A DNA stretch of 64,000 nucleotides, taken from Thermopolyspora flexuosa (GTDB lineage Bacteria > Actinomycetota > Actinomycetes > Streptosporangiales > Streptosporangiaceae). Of this stretch, positions 16,800 through 28,903 are shown piece after piece. The notes beneath the pieces are model-generated. The model saw only the letters and a list, made by a program, of their open reading frames with translations. It had not been told where the DNA came from and did not search any database. The stretch spans positions 3,100,001 to 3,164,000 of the forward strand of contig NZ_VFPQ01000001.1 of the NCBI RefSeq assembly GCF_006716785.1, written 5' to 3'. The translations under genes and the position numbers were made by a program. Each line of letters starts with the position of its first letter. Position 1 is the stretch's first letter.

Positions 16800-18194
16800 T
16801 CAGGCGTCGGGGATCCAGCTCCCGTGGAAGCCGAGCGGGATGCGCGCGGGCAGGTGCACCACGGCGACCGGCTCGCCGGTGAAGTCCTGCGCGGAGAGGA
16901 TGAGCAGGTCGGCCGCGCCACGCTCCGGGTCGTTCACGAACGCGAGCACGTAGCCGTCGTCCTCGGCGGCCGCGCCCTCGGCGGGGACGAACACCGGCTC
17001 GCCCGCGTAGGCGTCCCGGTGCAGGGTGCGGGCCTGCACGGTGCCGGTGCGCAGGTCGTGCTTGAGCAGCGCGTTGCCGAACGCCGCGTCGTCCAGGTCG
17101 TTGAGGTCGACGTAGCCGTCGCCGAGCCGCTCGGTGAGCTCGCCGGTGACCACGGCGTAGCCGTACCGGTACGGCCGGCCGACCCGGCGCTCGTCGACGC
17201 GGGGGAACTCCTGCGGCCGGTCGTCGAGCCGGGTCACCGTCACCGTGCCCGCCGCCGGGTCGATCGTCCACCGGTCGAGCGCGGGCAGGCCCCCGGCGAG
17301 CCGGCCGCCGTCGAACAGGCGGGGGTAGACGACGAGGTCGATCACCACCCGGTCGCCGTCGTCGTAGGCGTTGAGCGTGTGGAACACCCAGCACGGCTCG
17401 ATCTCGAACCAGCGCACGTCCGCCGCGCCGCCGTCGCGCGGCAGCAGCCCGACGCGGGCGGGCCGCCCGTCGGTCCAGGAGTACGGGATGTCGGCCCCCT
17501 GCCGGGCGAGCTCCATGTCGAACGTGACCGGCAGGTCGTAGACGACCACGTACCGCTCGGTGAGCGCGCAGTCGTGCACCATCGGCTGGTCGGGGATCGG
17601 GATGTCGACGGTGCGGGTGACGAGCCCGTCCCGGCCGATTCGCACGTACTGGACGTGCGCCCGGCCCCAGTAGTAGGCGATCGCGTGCAGCTCCCCGGTG
17701 GCCGGGTCGAGCTTGGGGTGGGCGACGTACCCGCCGGGCAGCGTGCCGCCGAAGTCGCACACGCCGAGCGTGTCGAGCTCGTACCCCAGCTCGTACGGCC
17801 GCGGCCCGGACTCGACGAGCGCGAGCGTGCGCCCGGCGTGGCCGATCACGTGGGTGTTGGCGGCGAAGTCCATGCCGGCGTGCACCGGGCCGCCGGGCCA
17901 CGGCTCGCCCAGCCGCTCGGCCACCCGTGCCGAGCGCACCCACCGGTTGCGGTACCACTCGGCCCGGCCGTCGCGCAGCCGTACCCCGTGCACCATGCCG
18001 TCGCCGGCGAACAGGTGCAGCCGGGGGTCGTCGAGGTTCATCGGGTTCGGCCCGTTGCGCAGGTAGCGGCCGTTGAGCTCGGCCGGGATGCGGCCGGTCA
18101 CCGGCAGGTCGAAGGCGGTGATCTCCTCGGTGACCGGGGTGAAGCCGCCGCGGAAGGCGGGGTGCTCGCCGACGCGGGACTCGGTGAGGGACAT
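16800..18194 (-). CDS. Carotenoid cleavage oxygenase (RPE65/lignostilbene dioxygenase family)
   Basis: A 464-residue seven-bladed propeller dioxygenase that splits a polyene or stilbene double bond using non-haem iron. Iron-ligand His segments are visible: VAHPKLD, MVHDCAL and the C-terminal LGFHGSW (His457), with ELNGRYLRNGPNPM typical of the N-terminus. The substrate (apocarotenoid, carotene or stilbene) cannot be told. The ATG at 18194 has a near-perfect AGGAGGTG upstream. The TetR gene just upstream on the same strand (71 nt) is the likely regulator. The pair interrupts an otherwise conserved tyrA-cmk-der order, suggesting later insertion. Confidence 0.92.
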   Translation of the reverse strand: MSLTESRVGEHPAFRGGFTPVTEEITAFDLPVTGRIPAELNGRYLRNGPNPMNLDDPRLHLFAGDGMVHGVRLRDGRAEWYRNRWVRSARVAERLGEPWPGGPVHAGMDFAANTHVIGHAGRTLALVESGPRPYELGYELDTLGVCDFGGTLPGGYVAHPKLDPATGELHAIAYYWGRAHVQYVRIGRDGLVTRTVDIPIPDQPMVHDCALTERYVVVYDLPVTFDMELARQGADIPYSWTDGRPARVGLLPRDGGAADVRWFEIEPCWVFHTLNAYDDGDRVVIDLVVYPRLFDGGRLAGGLPALDRWTIDPAAGTVTVTRLDDRPQEFPRVDERRVGRPYRYGYAVVTGELTERLGDGYVDLNDLDDAAFGNALLKHDLRTGTVQARTLHRDAYAGEPVFVPAEGAAAEDDGYVLAFVNDPERGAADLLILSAQDFTGEPVAVVHLPARIPLGFHGSWIPDA

Positions 18195-18265
18195 GTGGGG
18201 CACCTCCTGACGGTGGCGGTTCCGGCGGCGCAGGGCCCGCCGCCGGGCGTGCGCCCGCGGACCGC

Positions 18266-18877
18266 TCAGCGGCCGGTCCGCAGGCCGTCGAGCAGGGTCG
18301 CCAGCAGCAGGCGGAACCGGTCGGCCGCCTGCGCGGGGTCCACCATCCGGGCCAGCTCCAGGCTCACCGCGCCGTGCAGCGCCATCCACAGCGCGTCGGC
18401 GACCGCGGCCGGATCCCCGTCGCGGAGGACCCCGGCCCGCATGCAGGCGGCCACGGCCCGCACCGCGTAGGCGAGCGTGGACTTGCTGTAGCTCACCGCC
18501 TCGCTGCTTGGCTCGAAGCCGGGGACTGCGTCCTGGAACATGACCCGGTAATACTCCGGCTCGGCGAGCGCGTACTCCCGGTACGCCCAGCCGAGCGCCT
18601 CCAGATATGCGGCCGGTTCCAGGTCCTCGGGCACCCGGGCGAGGTGCCGCCCCAGCCGGGCGAACCCCTCCAGCCAGAGCGCCTCGACGAGCCCGTCCTT
18701 GCCGCCGAACATCGTGTAGATGACCTTGGTCGAGCACCCCACCTCGGCGGCGATCCGCCGTACCGTGAGCGAGCCCGCCCCCTCGGCCACGAGCAGCCGC
18801 GTGGCGGTGTCGAGGATCGCCGTCCGCACCGCGCCCTGCCCTGCCTGCCGGGCCCGCTCGTACGCGCTCACCGTCAT
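18266..18877 (-). CDS. TetR-family transcriptional regulator
   Basis: A 203-residue regulator. The N-terminal HTH is around residues 30-52 (LTVRRIAAEVGCSTKVIYTMF), followed by a ligand domain of unknown specificity that resembles TetR proteins with a C-terminal WHG-type domain (AYLEALGWAYREYALAEPE). I chose the ATG at 18877 over one at 18949, because the longer form would place a palindromic operator (18902-18918) inside the coding region. It lies upstream of the carotenoid oxygenase on the same strand and probably represses itself and that gene. Confidence 0.88.
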   Translation of the reverse strand: MTVSAYERARQAGQGAVRTAILDTATRLLVAEGAGSLTVRRIAAEVGCSTKVIYTMFGGKDGLVEALWLEGFARLGRHLARVPEDLEPAAYLEALGWAYREYALAEPEYYRVMFQDAVPGFEPSSEAVSYSKSTLAYAVRAVAACMRAGVLRDGDPAAVADALWMALHGAVSLELARMVDPAQAADRFRLLLATLLDGLRTGR

Positions 18878-18901
18878 GGTTAGGGTAACACCGTTTCTTA
18901 T

Positions 18902-18918
18902 CGGTAACGCTGTTACCG
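18902..18918. promoter_or_regulatory. TetR operator (palindrome)
   Basis: CGGTAACGCTGTTACCG is a perfect 7-bp inverted repeat with a 3-bp centre, 24 nt upstream of the tetR start. A further half site GGTAAC is at 18884-18889. The location and symmetry fit autoregulation by the TetR protein. Confidence 0.65.
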
Positions 18919-18932
18919 CATTTGTACGGCAA

Positions 18933-18971
18933 AGCCGGTCACCCGTCAAGACCCGCGACGGATGACCGGCT
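18933..18971 (-). terminator. Terminator of the tyrA transcript
   Basis: AGCCGGTCA (18933-18941) pairs with TGACCGGCT (18963-18971), and CCGTC/GACGG continue the stem after one mismatch. It lies just after the tyrA stop and before the tetR promoter. Confidence 0.65.
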
Positions 18972-18992
18972 CGCGAAACCCTGGGGTACGGC

Positions 18993-20129
18993 TCAGCCGG
19001 GCACGTCCCAGCCCTGGGCGCGCAGCGCCGCGGCGAGCACCCCGGCGGCCTCGGGCTGGACGGAGAGCTCGGCCATGCCCAGCGGCAGGCCGGGGGCGTG
19101 CTCCAGGCGCACGTCCTCGATGTTGACGCCGACCTCCTCGGCGACCTGGAAGAGCCGGGCGAGCTCGCCGGGGCGGTCGCCGATGACGACCTGCACGACC
19201 GCGTACGCGCGGGCGGGGCCGCCGTGCTTGCCGGGGATGCGGCCGCGGCCGGTGACGCCGCGCCGCAGCAGGTCGGTGACCTCGGCCATCGCCGGCTCCC
19301 CCGCTCTCGCGGTACGGCGCAGCGCCGCCGCGGCGGCGGCCAGGTCGGCGGCGATCGCCTCGAGCACCGCGGCGACCGGCAGCGCGTTGCCGGAGAGGAT
19401 GCCGGTCCACAGGTCCGGGTCCCCGGCGGCGATGCGGGTGACGTCCCGCACCCCCTGCCCGGCGAGGCTGAGCGCGGTCTCCGAGGCGCCCGCGAGGCGG
19501 GCCGCGACGGCCGCCGCGGTCACGTGCGGGGCGTGCGAGACGATCGCGACCGCCTCGTCGTGCTCGGCCGCGCCGACCCGCACCGGCTCGGCGCCGCACA
19601 GCTTGATCAGCGACAGCACGGCCTCCACCGCGTCGGGCGAGGTCTGCTCGGTGGGGCAGTACGCCCACGGGCGGCCGAGGAACAGGTCGGCGCGGGCGGC
19701 CGCCGGGCCGGAGCGCTCGCTGCCCGCGAGCGGGTGCCCGGCGAGGTAGCTCGACAGGTCGCAGCCGATGGCGGCGGCGCGCTCCAGCGGCAGCGCCTTC
19801 ACGCTCGCCACGTCGGTGTAGCAGCGGGCCGCGCCCTCCCGCTGCAGCCGCAGCAGCTCGTCGGCGACGTACGGCGGGGGCACCGCGACCACCGCGAGGT
19901 CGACGGGCGCGATCTCGTCCCGCCCGCCCGGCGGCGGCCACTCCCGGCCGGCGCCCAGCTCCCGGGCGAGCCGTACCGCCCGGTCGTCACGGTCGGCGAG
20001 GTACACCTCCAGGCCGTGCTCGCGCAGCGCGAGCGCGACCGAGGTGCCGATCAGCCCGGTCCCGACGACGAGAACGCTCGAGATGCTCACCGGCGCCCCG
20101 TCCCGCAGGTGGTCGCGCAGGGCCGCCAT
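18993..20129 (-). CDS. tyrA: Prephenate dehydrogenase
   Basis: A 378-residue enzyme that oxidises prephenate to 4-hydroxyphenylpyruvate in tyrosine synthesis. The NAD-binding VVGTGLIGTSVALAL is near residue 20, and the catalytic-region phrases YLAGHPLAGSE and VSHAPHVTAA are intact. The C-terminal 75 residues form an ACT domain (VVIGDRPGELARLFQVAEE) for tyrosine feedback. The true start could be a little inside the 20129 start, since the first ~15 residues precede the Rossmann strand. It follows chorismate mutase by 39 nt, giving consecutive steps from chorismate. Confidence 0.93.
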   Translation of the reverse strand: MAALRDHLRDGAPVSISSVLVVGTGLIGTSVALALREHGLEVYLADRDDRAVRLARELGAGREWPPPGGRDEIAPVDLAVVAVPPPYVADELLRLQREGAARCYTDVASVKALPLERAAAIGCDLSSYLAGHPLAGSERSGPAAARADLFLGRPWAYCPTEQTSPDAVEAVLSLIKLCGAEPVRVGAAEHDEAVAIVSHAPHVTAAAVAARLAGASETALSLAGQGVRDVTRIAAGDPDLWTGILSGNALPVAAVLEAIAADLAAAAAALRRTARAGEPAMAEVTDLLRRGVTGRGRIPGKHGGPARAYAVVQVVIGDRPGELARLFQVAEEVGVNIEDVRLEHAPGLPLGMAELSVQPEAAGVLAAALRAQGWDVPG

Positions 20130-20168
20130 GACGTGCTCACGTGCGGATCCACTGGTGGCTCACCGCGC

Positions 20169-20531
20169 CTACTGGGCGATGTCCAGCCGCAGCGCGACCG
20201 CGCCCCGCAGGTAGACGTGCTGGATCTGCTGCCGAGGCTTGTCGGTCTCCACATGGGCCATGAGCCGGACCACGCGCGGCAGCGCACCCGGGACGTCGAT
20301 CTCGGTGGCACAGATCAGCGGCACGTCGTGGAAGCCGAGCTTGCGCGCGGCGAGCGCCGGGAACTCCGCGTTGAGGTCCGGGGTGGCTGTGAAGATGACG
20401 CTGATCACGTCGTCGGTGGTGAGCTCGTTGCGCGCCATCACCTCGGTCACCAGCTCGGTGACTCCGGCCAGGATCGCCTCACGCTCGTTGGCGTCGACCT
20501 GGATGGCTCCGCGGATCGCCCGCACCCCCAT
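20169..20531 (-). CDS. aroH: Chorismate mutase, AroH type
   Basis: A 120-residue trimeric AroH-fold enzyme (the B. subtilis type, not the helical AroQ) that converts chorismate to prephenate. It aligns with the known family: VRAIRGAIQVDAN at the N-terminus, FTATPDLNAEFPA, ATEIDVPGAL with the active-site Glu, then RVVRLMAHVET and QHVYLRGAV. The ATG at 20531 is chosen over one at 20549 because AAGGGAA is correctly spaced before it. It lies directly upstream of tyrA. Confidence 0.95.
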   Translation of the reverse strand: MGVRAIRGAIQVDANEREAILAGVTELVTEVMARNELTTDDVISVIFTATPDLNAEFPALAARKLGFHDVPLICATEIDVPGALPRVVRLMAHVETDKPRQQIQHVYLRGAVALRLDIAQ

Positions 20532-20556
20532 GATGTTCCCTTCGTACATGCCCTCG

Positions 20557-20581
20557 CGGGGCGGCCGGCCCGGCCGCCCCG
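20557..20581 (-). terminator. Hairpin between rluB and aroH
   Basis: An 11-bp perfect GC stem with a 3-nt loop lies between the rluB stop and the aroH start. It may terminate or attenuate read-through into aroH-tyrA. Confidence 0.5.
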
Positions 20582-20594
20582 GGAAAACGGCGGA

Positions 20595-21890
20595 CTACAA
20601 ACCGACGGCGGCGTACAGTTCACCTATTTCGGTCACCGTCAGGGAACGGATCGTACCCGGCTTCAGCCGTCCCAGCCTCACCGGCCCGAACTCGATGCGG
20701 GCCAGGTCGATGACCCGGTGGCCGACCTCCTCCATCATCCGCCGCACGATGTGCTTACGGCCCTCGTGCAGCGTGATCTCCACGAGCGCGAGGTCGCCGT
20801 GCACCTGGACCACCCTGAACTGGTCGGCCCTGGCGATGCCGTCCTCGAGCTCGACGCCCTGCAGGAGCCACCGGACCACCTTGCGCGGCACCGGGCCGGG
20901 CACCTTCGCCAGGTACTTCTTCCGCACCCCGTAGCGGGGGTGGGTGAGCCGGTGGGCGAGCTCGCCGTCGTTGGTGAGCAGGATCAGGCCCTCGGTCTCG
21001 GTGTCGAGGCGGCCCACGTGGAACAGCCGGTACGGCAGGTCGGCGACGTAGTCGGCGATCGTCGGCCGGCCCAGCGGGTCGGACATCGTGCTGATCACGC
21101 CGATCGGCTTGTTGAACGCGTAGTAGGCCAGCTCGGTGTTGGTCGGGATGCGCTTGCCGTCGACGTGGATCACCTGGCGGGCGGGGTCGACCCGGGCGCC
21201 GAAGCGGCGCACCACCTGGCCGTCGACGGTGACCCGGCCCTCGCCGATCAGCTGCTCGCAGGCGCGGCGGCTCGCCACGCCGGCCGCGGCGAGCACCTTC
21301 TGCAGCCGCACGCCGCCGGGCACCTCGGTGGTGTCCCGCTCCTCGGGCCGGTCCTCGGGGAAGTCATCGTCGTCGTCCGGCAGGTCGAGCTCGACCTCGA
21401 TGTCGCGGCCGCGGTCCCGGTCCCGGTCGGCGGAGCGGCCGAACCGGGCACGCACGGTCGCCGGCCGGGCCGGGCGCGGCGCGCCGCCGCGCTCCCGGGA
21501 GCCGCCGCCGACCGTGGTCACCGCGTCGTCGCCGAAGCGGCCGCGGCGCCGGTCCGCGCCGCGGTCCCCGCGGGCCCGCGGGCCCCGGTCCCGCTCGTTC
21601 CGGTCGCCGCCGTACGGCCGCCGCGCGCGGTCGTCCGCCGCGGTCTCGCGGTCGCGGGAGCGGCCGTACCGGGCGCGCAGGCCGGTCGCGGGGCGGCCGG
21701 TCTCCCGGCCGCGGGCCTCCTCCCCGCGCGTGCGGCCCGTGCGCGCGTCGCCCCGGACGCCGCCCGGGCCGCCGCGGGTGCCGCGGCCGTCTGCTGTGCG
21801 GCGCGGGTCGCCGCCACGGCCGGTGCCGTGGCCTCGGGCGCGCCCGTCACCGCGTCCATCACCGGACGGGGTGCCACGCCTCTTGCTCAC
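20595..21890 (-). CDS. rluB: 23S rRNA pseudouridine synthase RluB with a long Arg/Gly-rich N-terminal tail
   Basis: A 431-residue protein. Residues about 1-190 are a low-complexity tail rich in Arg, Gly and Asp (repeats of RGD, RDR and GRG), ending in an acidic DLPDDDDDFPED patch. The enzyme follows: an S4 RNA-binding domain (VRLQKVLAAAGVASRR) and the RsuA/RluB catalytic domain with the nucleophile Asp in GRLDTETEGLILLTNDG. It modifies helix 89-93 region uridines of 23S rRNA in the family. The tail is far longer than in E. coli RluB, though such tails are common in actinobacteria. It overlaps scpB by 4 nt. Confidence 0.93.
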   Translation of the reverse strand: MSKRRGTPSGDGRGDGRARGHGTGRGGDPRRTADGRGTRGGPGGVRGDARTGRTRGEEARGRETGRPATGLRARYGRSRDRETAADDRARRPYGGDRNERDRGPRARGDRGADRRRGRFGDDAVTTVGGGSRERGGAPRPARPATVRARFGRSADRDRDRGRDIEVELDLPDDDDDFPEDRPEERDTTEVPGGVRLQKVLAAAGVASRRACEQLIGEGRVTVDGQVVRRFGARVDPARQVIHVDGKRIPTNTELAYYAFNKPIGVISTMSDPLGRPTIADYVADLPYRLFHVGRLDTETEGLILLTNDGELAHRLTHPRYGVRKKYLAKVPGPVPRKVVRWLLQGVELEDGIARADQFRVVQVHGDLALVEITLHEGRKHIVRRMMEEVGHRVIDLARIEFGPVRLGRLKPGTIRSLTVTEIGELYAAVGL

Positions 21891-22558
21891 TGTCTCTGCT
21901 CCTCAAGGCTTTCGATGTCGTCGGGGAGGAACGGGGCGAGCTCGGGAAGCTCGTCCAGGCTGCGCAGGCCCAGCCGTTCCAGGAAGTAGTTGGTGGTGCG
22001 GTACAGCACGGCCCCGGTCTCCGGGTCGGTCCCGGCCTCCTCGACCAGGCCGCGCGCGACCAGCGTGCGCATCACGCCGTCGCTGTTCACCCCGCGGATC
22101 GCGGCCACCCGGGCCCGGCTCACGGGCTGGCGGTAGGCGACGACCGCGAGGGTCTCGAGCGCCGCCTGGGTGAGCCGTGCCGTACGGCCGTCCCGGACGA
22201 AACGTTCGACGTAGGGGGCGCATTCGGCCCGCGTGTAGAACCGCCAGCCGCCGGCGACCTCTCTGAGGTCGAAACCCCGGCCGGCCGCGGTGTATTCCGC
22301 CGACAGCTCGCGCAGCAGCGCGTCCACCTCGCCGGTGGGGCGCTCCAGCACCTGGGCGAGGGTCACCGTGTCCACCGGCTCGTCCACGACCATGAGGATC
22401 GCCTCGAGCGCGGCCCGCAGGCTCGGCTCGGGCCGCTCCACGGGGTCCGGAGCGCCGCCGGCGTCGGCCTCGCGGGCCGTGTCCGGTACGGCGTCGCCGG
22501 TCCGGCCGTCCGTGGCATCGGGCGCGCCGGCGCCCGGGGCGGGATCCGGATCAGTCAT
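21887..22558 (-). CDS. scpB: Segregation and condensation protein B
   Basis: A 223-residue kleisin-associated winged-helix protein that joins SMC and ScpA in chromosome condensation. Tandem winged helices are visible (LRAALEAILMVVDEPV, then LTQAALETLAVVAYRQPVSR and AIRGVNSDGVMRTLVARGL). A disordered, acidic ~45-residue N-terminus precedes them. The ATG at 22558 overlaps the scpA stop by 8 nt, so the two are coupled. Confidence 0.94.
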   Translation of the reverse strand: MTDPDPAPGAGAPDATDGRTGDAVPDTAREADAGGAPDPVERPEPSLRAALEAILMVVDEPVDTVTLAQVLERPTGEVDALLRELSAEYTAAGRGFDLREVAGGWRFYTRAECAPYVERFVRDGRTARLTQAALETLAVVAYRQPVSRARVAAIRGVNSDGVMRTLVARGLVEEAGTDPETGAVLYRTTNYFLERLGLRSLDELPELAPFLPDDIESLEEQRQ

Positions 22559-23432
22559 CGGTGGTCTCTCCGCCTTCCGCAACGGGGGTTCGCTCGCCGC
22601 CGGCGGGGCCCTCGTCGTAGTCGTCGGTCACCGCCACCTCGCCGTCGTCGCCGCCGGTCCAGATCACGTGCAGCTCCCCGAGCGGTTCGAGCTGTTCGAA
22701 GGCGACGGCCGCCTCACGGTACAGCTCCAGCACCGCGAGGAAGCGTGCGACGACCTCGTGGATGCCCGCGCAGTCGGAGATGAGGGCGCGGAAGGTGGCC
22801 TTGCGCACCCGCCTGAGCCGTTCCACCAGGATAGCCGCCTGCTCGCGGACGCTCGCCCGCGGTTGATAAATGTGCTCGGTGGAGACGGTGGGCGGCTTCT
22901 TCGGCGTGAACGCCCGCGCGGCGATCCGGGCGAGGCCCTCCGGGCCGACGCCGAGCACGAGCTCGGGCAGCAGCCCGGCGAAGTGCGGCTCCATCGGCAC
23001 CTGCCGGGGATACCGCAGCGCCTCCTCGGCCATGCGGACGGCGAACACCTTGGCGACCTCCTTGTACGCCCGGTACTGCAGCAGCCGGGCGAACAGCAGG
23101 TCGCGGGCCTCGAGCAGGGCGAGGTCCTCCTCGTCCTCCACCTCGCCGCTCGGCAGCAGCCGCGCCGCCTTGAGGTCGAGCAGGGTGGCGGCGACGAGCA
23201 GGAAGTGGCTCGCCTGGTCCAGGTCCCAGTCCGGCCCGCGGGAGCGGATGTACGCGATGAACTCGTCGGTGACCTGGTGGAGGGAGACCTCGGTGATGTC
23301 GAGCTTGTGCTTGGAGATCAGGCTCAGCAGCAGGTCGAACGGCCCCTCGAAGACCTCCAGGTGAACCTGGAAACCCTCGGCCGTCTCCCGTGTGGTCTCC
23401 TGCTGCGCGGTCACCGCACCATTCTCCCGCAC
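22551..23432 (-). CDS. scpA: Segregation and condensation protein A (kleisin)
   Basis: A 293-residue ScpA. The N-terminal VHLEVFEGPFDLLLSLISKH that grips the SMC neck and the C-terminal winged helix (about residues 205-255) that binds the SMC cap are both present. The ATG at 23432 may be a few codons early; a GTG seven codons inside is also possible. It follows parA by 43 nt, as in the conserved parA-scpA-scpB-rluB order. Confidence 0.94.
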   Translation of the reverse strand: MRENGAVTAQQETTRETAEGFQVHLEVFEGPFDLLLSLISKHKLDITEVSLHQVTDEFIAYIRSRGPDWDLDQASHFLLVAATLLDLKAARLLPSGEVEDEEDLALLEARDLLFARLLQYRAYKEVAKVFAVRMAEEALRYPRQVPMEPHFAGLLPELVLGVGPEGLARIAARAFTPKKPPTVSTEHIYQPRASVREQAAILVERLRRVRKATFRALISDCAGIHEVVARFLAVLELYREAAVAFEQLEPLGELHVIWTGGDDGEVAVTDDYDEGPAGGERTPVAEGGETTDD

Positions 23433-23475
23433 ATCGCCGCGCGGCGGCGCCGCTCGCCGCGCGCGGCCACGGCGG

Positions 23476-24396
23476 TCACTCCCGCTTGGGCCAGCGGGCG
23501 AGCAGCTCCCGGGCGAGCTCGCGGTAGGCGGCCGCGCCCAGCGACGCCGGGTCGAACTGGGTGATCGGCTCGCCGGCGAGCGTGGCGTCCGGGAACCGCA
23601 CGGTGCGGTTGATCACGGTGTGGAAGACCTTGTCGCCGAACCCCTGCATGATCGTCTGCAGCACCTCACGCGCGTGCAGCGTGCGCGGGTCGTACATGGT
23701 GGCGAGGAGGCCGTCGATCTCGAGGTTCTTGTTGAGCCGCTCCTTGACCTTGTTGATCGACTCCATCAGCAGCGCCACGCCGCGCAGCGCGAAGAACTCG
23801 CACTCCAGCGGGATGATCACGCTGTGCGCCGCGGTGAGCGCGTTGACCGTGAGCAGGCCGAGCGACGGCTGGCAGTCGATCAGGCAGATGTCGTAGTGCG
23901 GGATGAGCGGCTCCAGGGCCCGGGCCAGCGCGTACTCGCGGGCGACCTCGTTGACCAGCCGGATCTCCGCTCCGGAGAGGAAGATGTTGCTGGGCAACAG
24001 GTCCATGTTCTCCACGCTGGTCTGGAGCAGGACGTTGTCGGTGGTGACGTCCGCCTCCTCCATGATGAGGTCGTAGACCGTCACCTCCAGCGGGCGGGGG
24101 TCGATGCCCAGCCCCACCGACAGGGCGCCCTGCGGGTCGAAGTCGACCAGCAGCACCTTCTGCCCGACCTCGGCGAGCGCCGCGCCGAGGTTGATGGTGG
24201 TCGTCGTCTTGCCGACGCCGCCCTTCTGGTTGACCATGGCGACCACCCGGGCCGGGCCGTGGGTGGTCGGCGGCACCGGCTCCGGGAAGACCGGACGCGG
24301 CCGCCCCGTGGGCCCGAGCACCTGCCCGGAGGCGTCAGCCCAGGTTCCCTCGGGAGTGGCCCCCAGGGGAGTTTCGTGGGTCGTCGTCGTTGTCAC
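23476..24396 (-). CDS. parA: ParA-family ATPase (Soj-like) next to scpAB
   Basis: A 306-residue P-loop ATPase with the deviant Walker A MVNQKGGVGKTTTT, Walker A' VLLVDFDPQG and Walker B CLIDCQPSLG. This is the ParA of the scpA-scpB cluster, not the oriC-linked parAB, since no parB or parS-like site is nearby. GTG 24396 is chosen because AGGGAGG lies 8 nt upstream; an earlier ATG (24492) would read through the promoter. A 12-bp palindrome at 24429 lies just upstream. Confidence 0.9.
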   Translation of the reverse strand: MTTTTTHETPLGATPEGTWADASGQVLGPTGRPRPVFPEPVPPTTHGPARVVAMVNQKGGVGKTTTTINLGAALAEVGQKVLLVDFDPQGALSVGLGIDPRPLEVTVYDLIMEEADVTTDNVLLQTSVENMDLLPSNIFLSGAEIRLVNEVAREYALARALEPLIPHYDICLIDCQPSLGLLTVNALTAAHSVIIPLECEFFALRGVALLMESINKVKERLNKNLEIDGLLATMYDPRTLHAREVLQTIMQGFGDKVFHTVINRTVRFPDATLAGEPITQFDPASLGAAAYRELARELLARWPKRE

Positions 24397-24428
24397 CAGA
24401 TGAACCTCCCTGACAGCCCCGAAACGGA

Positions 24429-24440
24429 CCGTCCGGACGG
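24429..24440. promoter_or_regulatory. Palindrome in the parA promoter region
   Basis: CCGTCCGGACGG is a perfect 12-bp palindrome 33 nt upstream of the parA GTG, next to a -10-like CATAGT on the minus strand (about 24443-24448). A regulator could bind near the transcription start; none is identified. Confidence 0.35.
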
Positions 24441-24548
24441 ACACTATGGGGTCAGCATGTATGCGGCAAGGCGACTCGCCCGGTAACGCCAAAGTTCGGT
24501 CCGGCGGGCGACGGCTCCGCGGCGCTCGAGAGCGTGAACGTCCCGGAA

Positions 24549-25499
24549 CTAGTCGACCGAGACCAAAGTGTAGACCTGTGCCGTGCTTACCGAGGCGAGG
24601 CCGAGGAGTTCCCGGACAACTCTGACATCCGCGCCGCCGTCGATGAGCCGGGCGGCGAACGAGTGCCGCAGCATGTGCGGCGAGATGCCGCCGAGGCCGG
24701 CGCGCTCGGCCGCCGCCTGGAGCACCCCCCAGGCGCCCTGCCGGGTGAGCCGGCCGCCTCGGGCGTTGAGGAAGAGCGCGTGGGTGCCGCGGCCACGGCC
24801 GTGCGCGGCGATCGCCGGCCGCGCCCGGGTGAGGTAGGCGCGCAGGGCGTCGCGCGCGGACCGGCCGAGCGGCACCGCGCGGGTGCGGCCGCCCGCGCCG
24901 CGCAGCCGTACCCGCTCCACGCCGGTGGTGCGCCGCTCGCCCCCGTCCCCGGCGCCGTCGTCGCCGAGCTCCACGTCGTCGACGGCGAGCCCGACCACCT
25001 CGGAGATCCGCGCGCCGGTGCCGTACAGCACCTCGAGCAGCGCCCGGTTGCGCAGCGTGAGCGGCGCGTCCTCGGGGCCCAGCGCGGCGAGCAGCCGCTC
25101 GACCTCGCCCGCGCCGATCGCCCGCGGGGTACGGCGCGGCCGCCGCGGCGGTCGCACCCGCCCGGCCGGGTCGTGGGAGGCGAGCCCCTCGCGCACCGCG
25201 AACCGGTGCAGCCCGCGCACCGCCGACGCGGCCCGGGCCGCCGACCCGTCGCAGAGCGCGCGGTGCCGCTCGTCGCCCGCGCGCAGCGCGTCGAGGAACG
25301 CGGCCACGTCATCCTCGCTCACCTCGGCGAGGCTGCGCCGGCCCCGCTCCTCCAGGTACTCCAGGTAGCGCCGCAGGTCACGCCGGTAGGACGCGAGCGT
25401 GTTCGCGGCGAGGCCGCGTTCCGTGGCGAGATGGGTGAGGTACTCCGCCAGCACGGCGTCGGCGTCGGCGTGCGCGTCCAGGGCGTGACCTCCCGTCAT
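24549..25499 (-). CDS. xerD: Tyrosine recombinase XerD, with altered catalytic residues and an early stop
   Basis: A 316-residue tyrosine recombinase in the usual XerD position between the Nudix gene and parA. It would resolve chromosome dimers at dif. Of the six catalytic residues, Arg164, His275, Arg278 and Tyr310 are present. The beta-hairpin Lys is replaced (GKG-type motif reads GAGG, Ala202), and the second His/Trp is Leu301 (LLGLAS instead of LLGHAS; codon CTC at 24597-24599). The protein stops right after TLVSVD, and the frame beyond the TAG still reads like the missing tail (FRDVHALERRGA). I call it a full-length-like but possibly inactive or decaying XerD; a sequencing error is also possible. 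Confidence 0.85.
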   Translation of the reverse strand: MTGGHALDAHADADAVLAEYLTHLATERGLAANTLASYRRDLRRYLEYLEERGRRSLAEVSEDDVAAFLDALRAGDERHRALCDGSAARAASAVRGLHRFAVREGLASHDPAGRVRPPRRPRRTPRAIGAGEVERLLAALGPEDAPLTLRNRALLEVLYGTGARISEVVGLAVDDVELGDDGAGDGGERRTTGVERVRLRGAGGRTRAVPLGRSARDALRAYLTRARPAIAAHGRGRGTHALFLNARGGRLTRQGAWGVLQAAAERAGLGGISPHMLRHSFAARLIDGGADVRVVRELLGLASVSTAQVYTLVSVD

Positions 25500-25577
25500 G
25501 CCGATTCACCAGACTCGGGCCCCGGCACGGGGGACGCCCGGGGCGGGGGTGCGCCCCGCGCGTGCCGGCGCGCGGGG

Positions 25578-28903
<3,326 letters not shown>

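Noticed and set aside
24429-24440. Palindrome near parA considered as a parS site
   Set aside because: It does not resemble the actinobacterial parS consensus (GTTTCACGTGAAAC), and there is no parB nearby.
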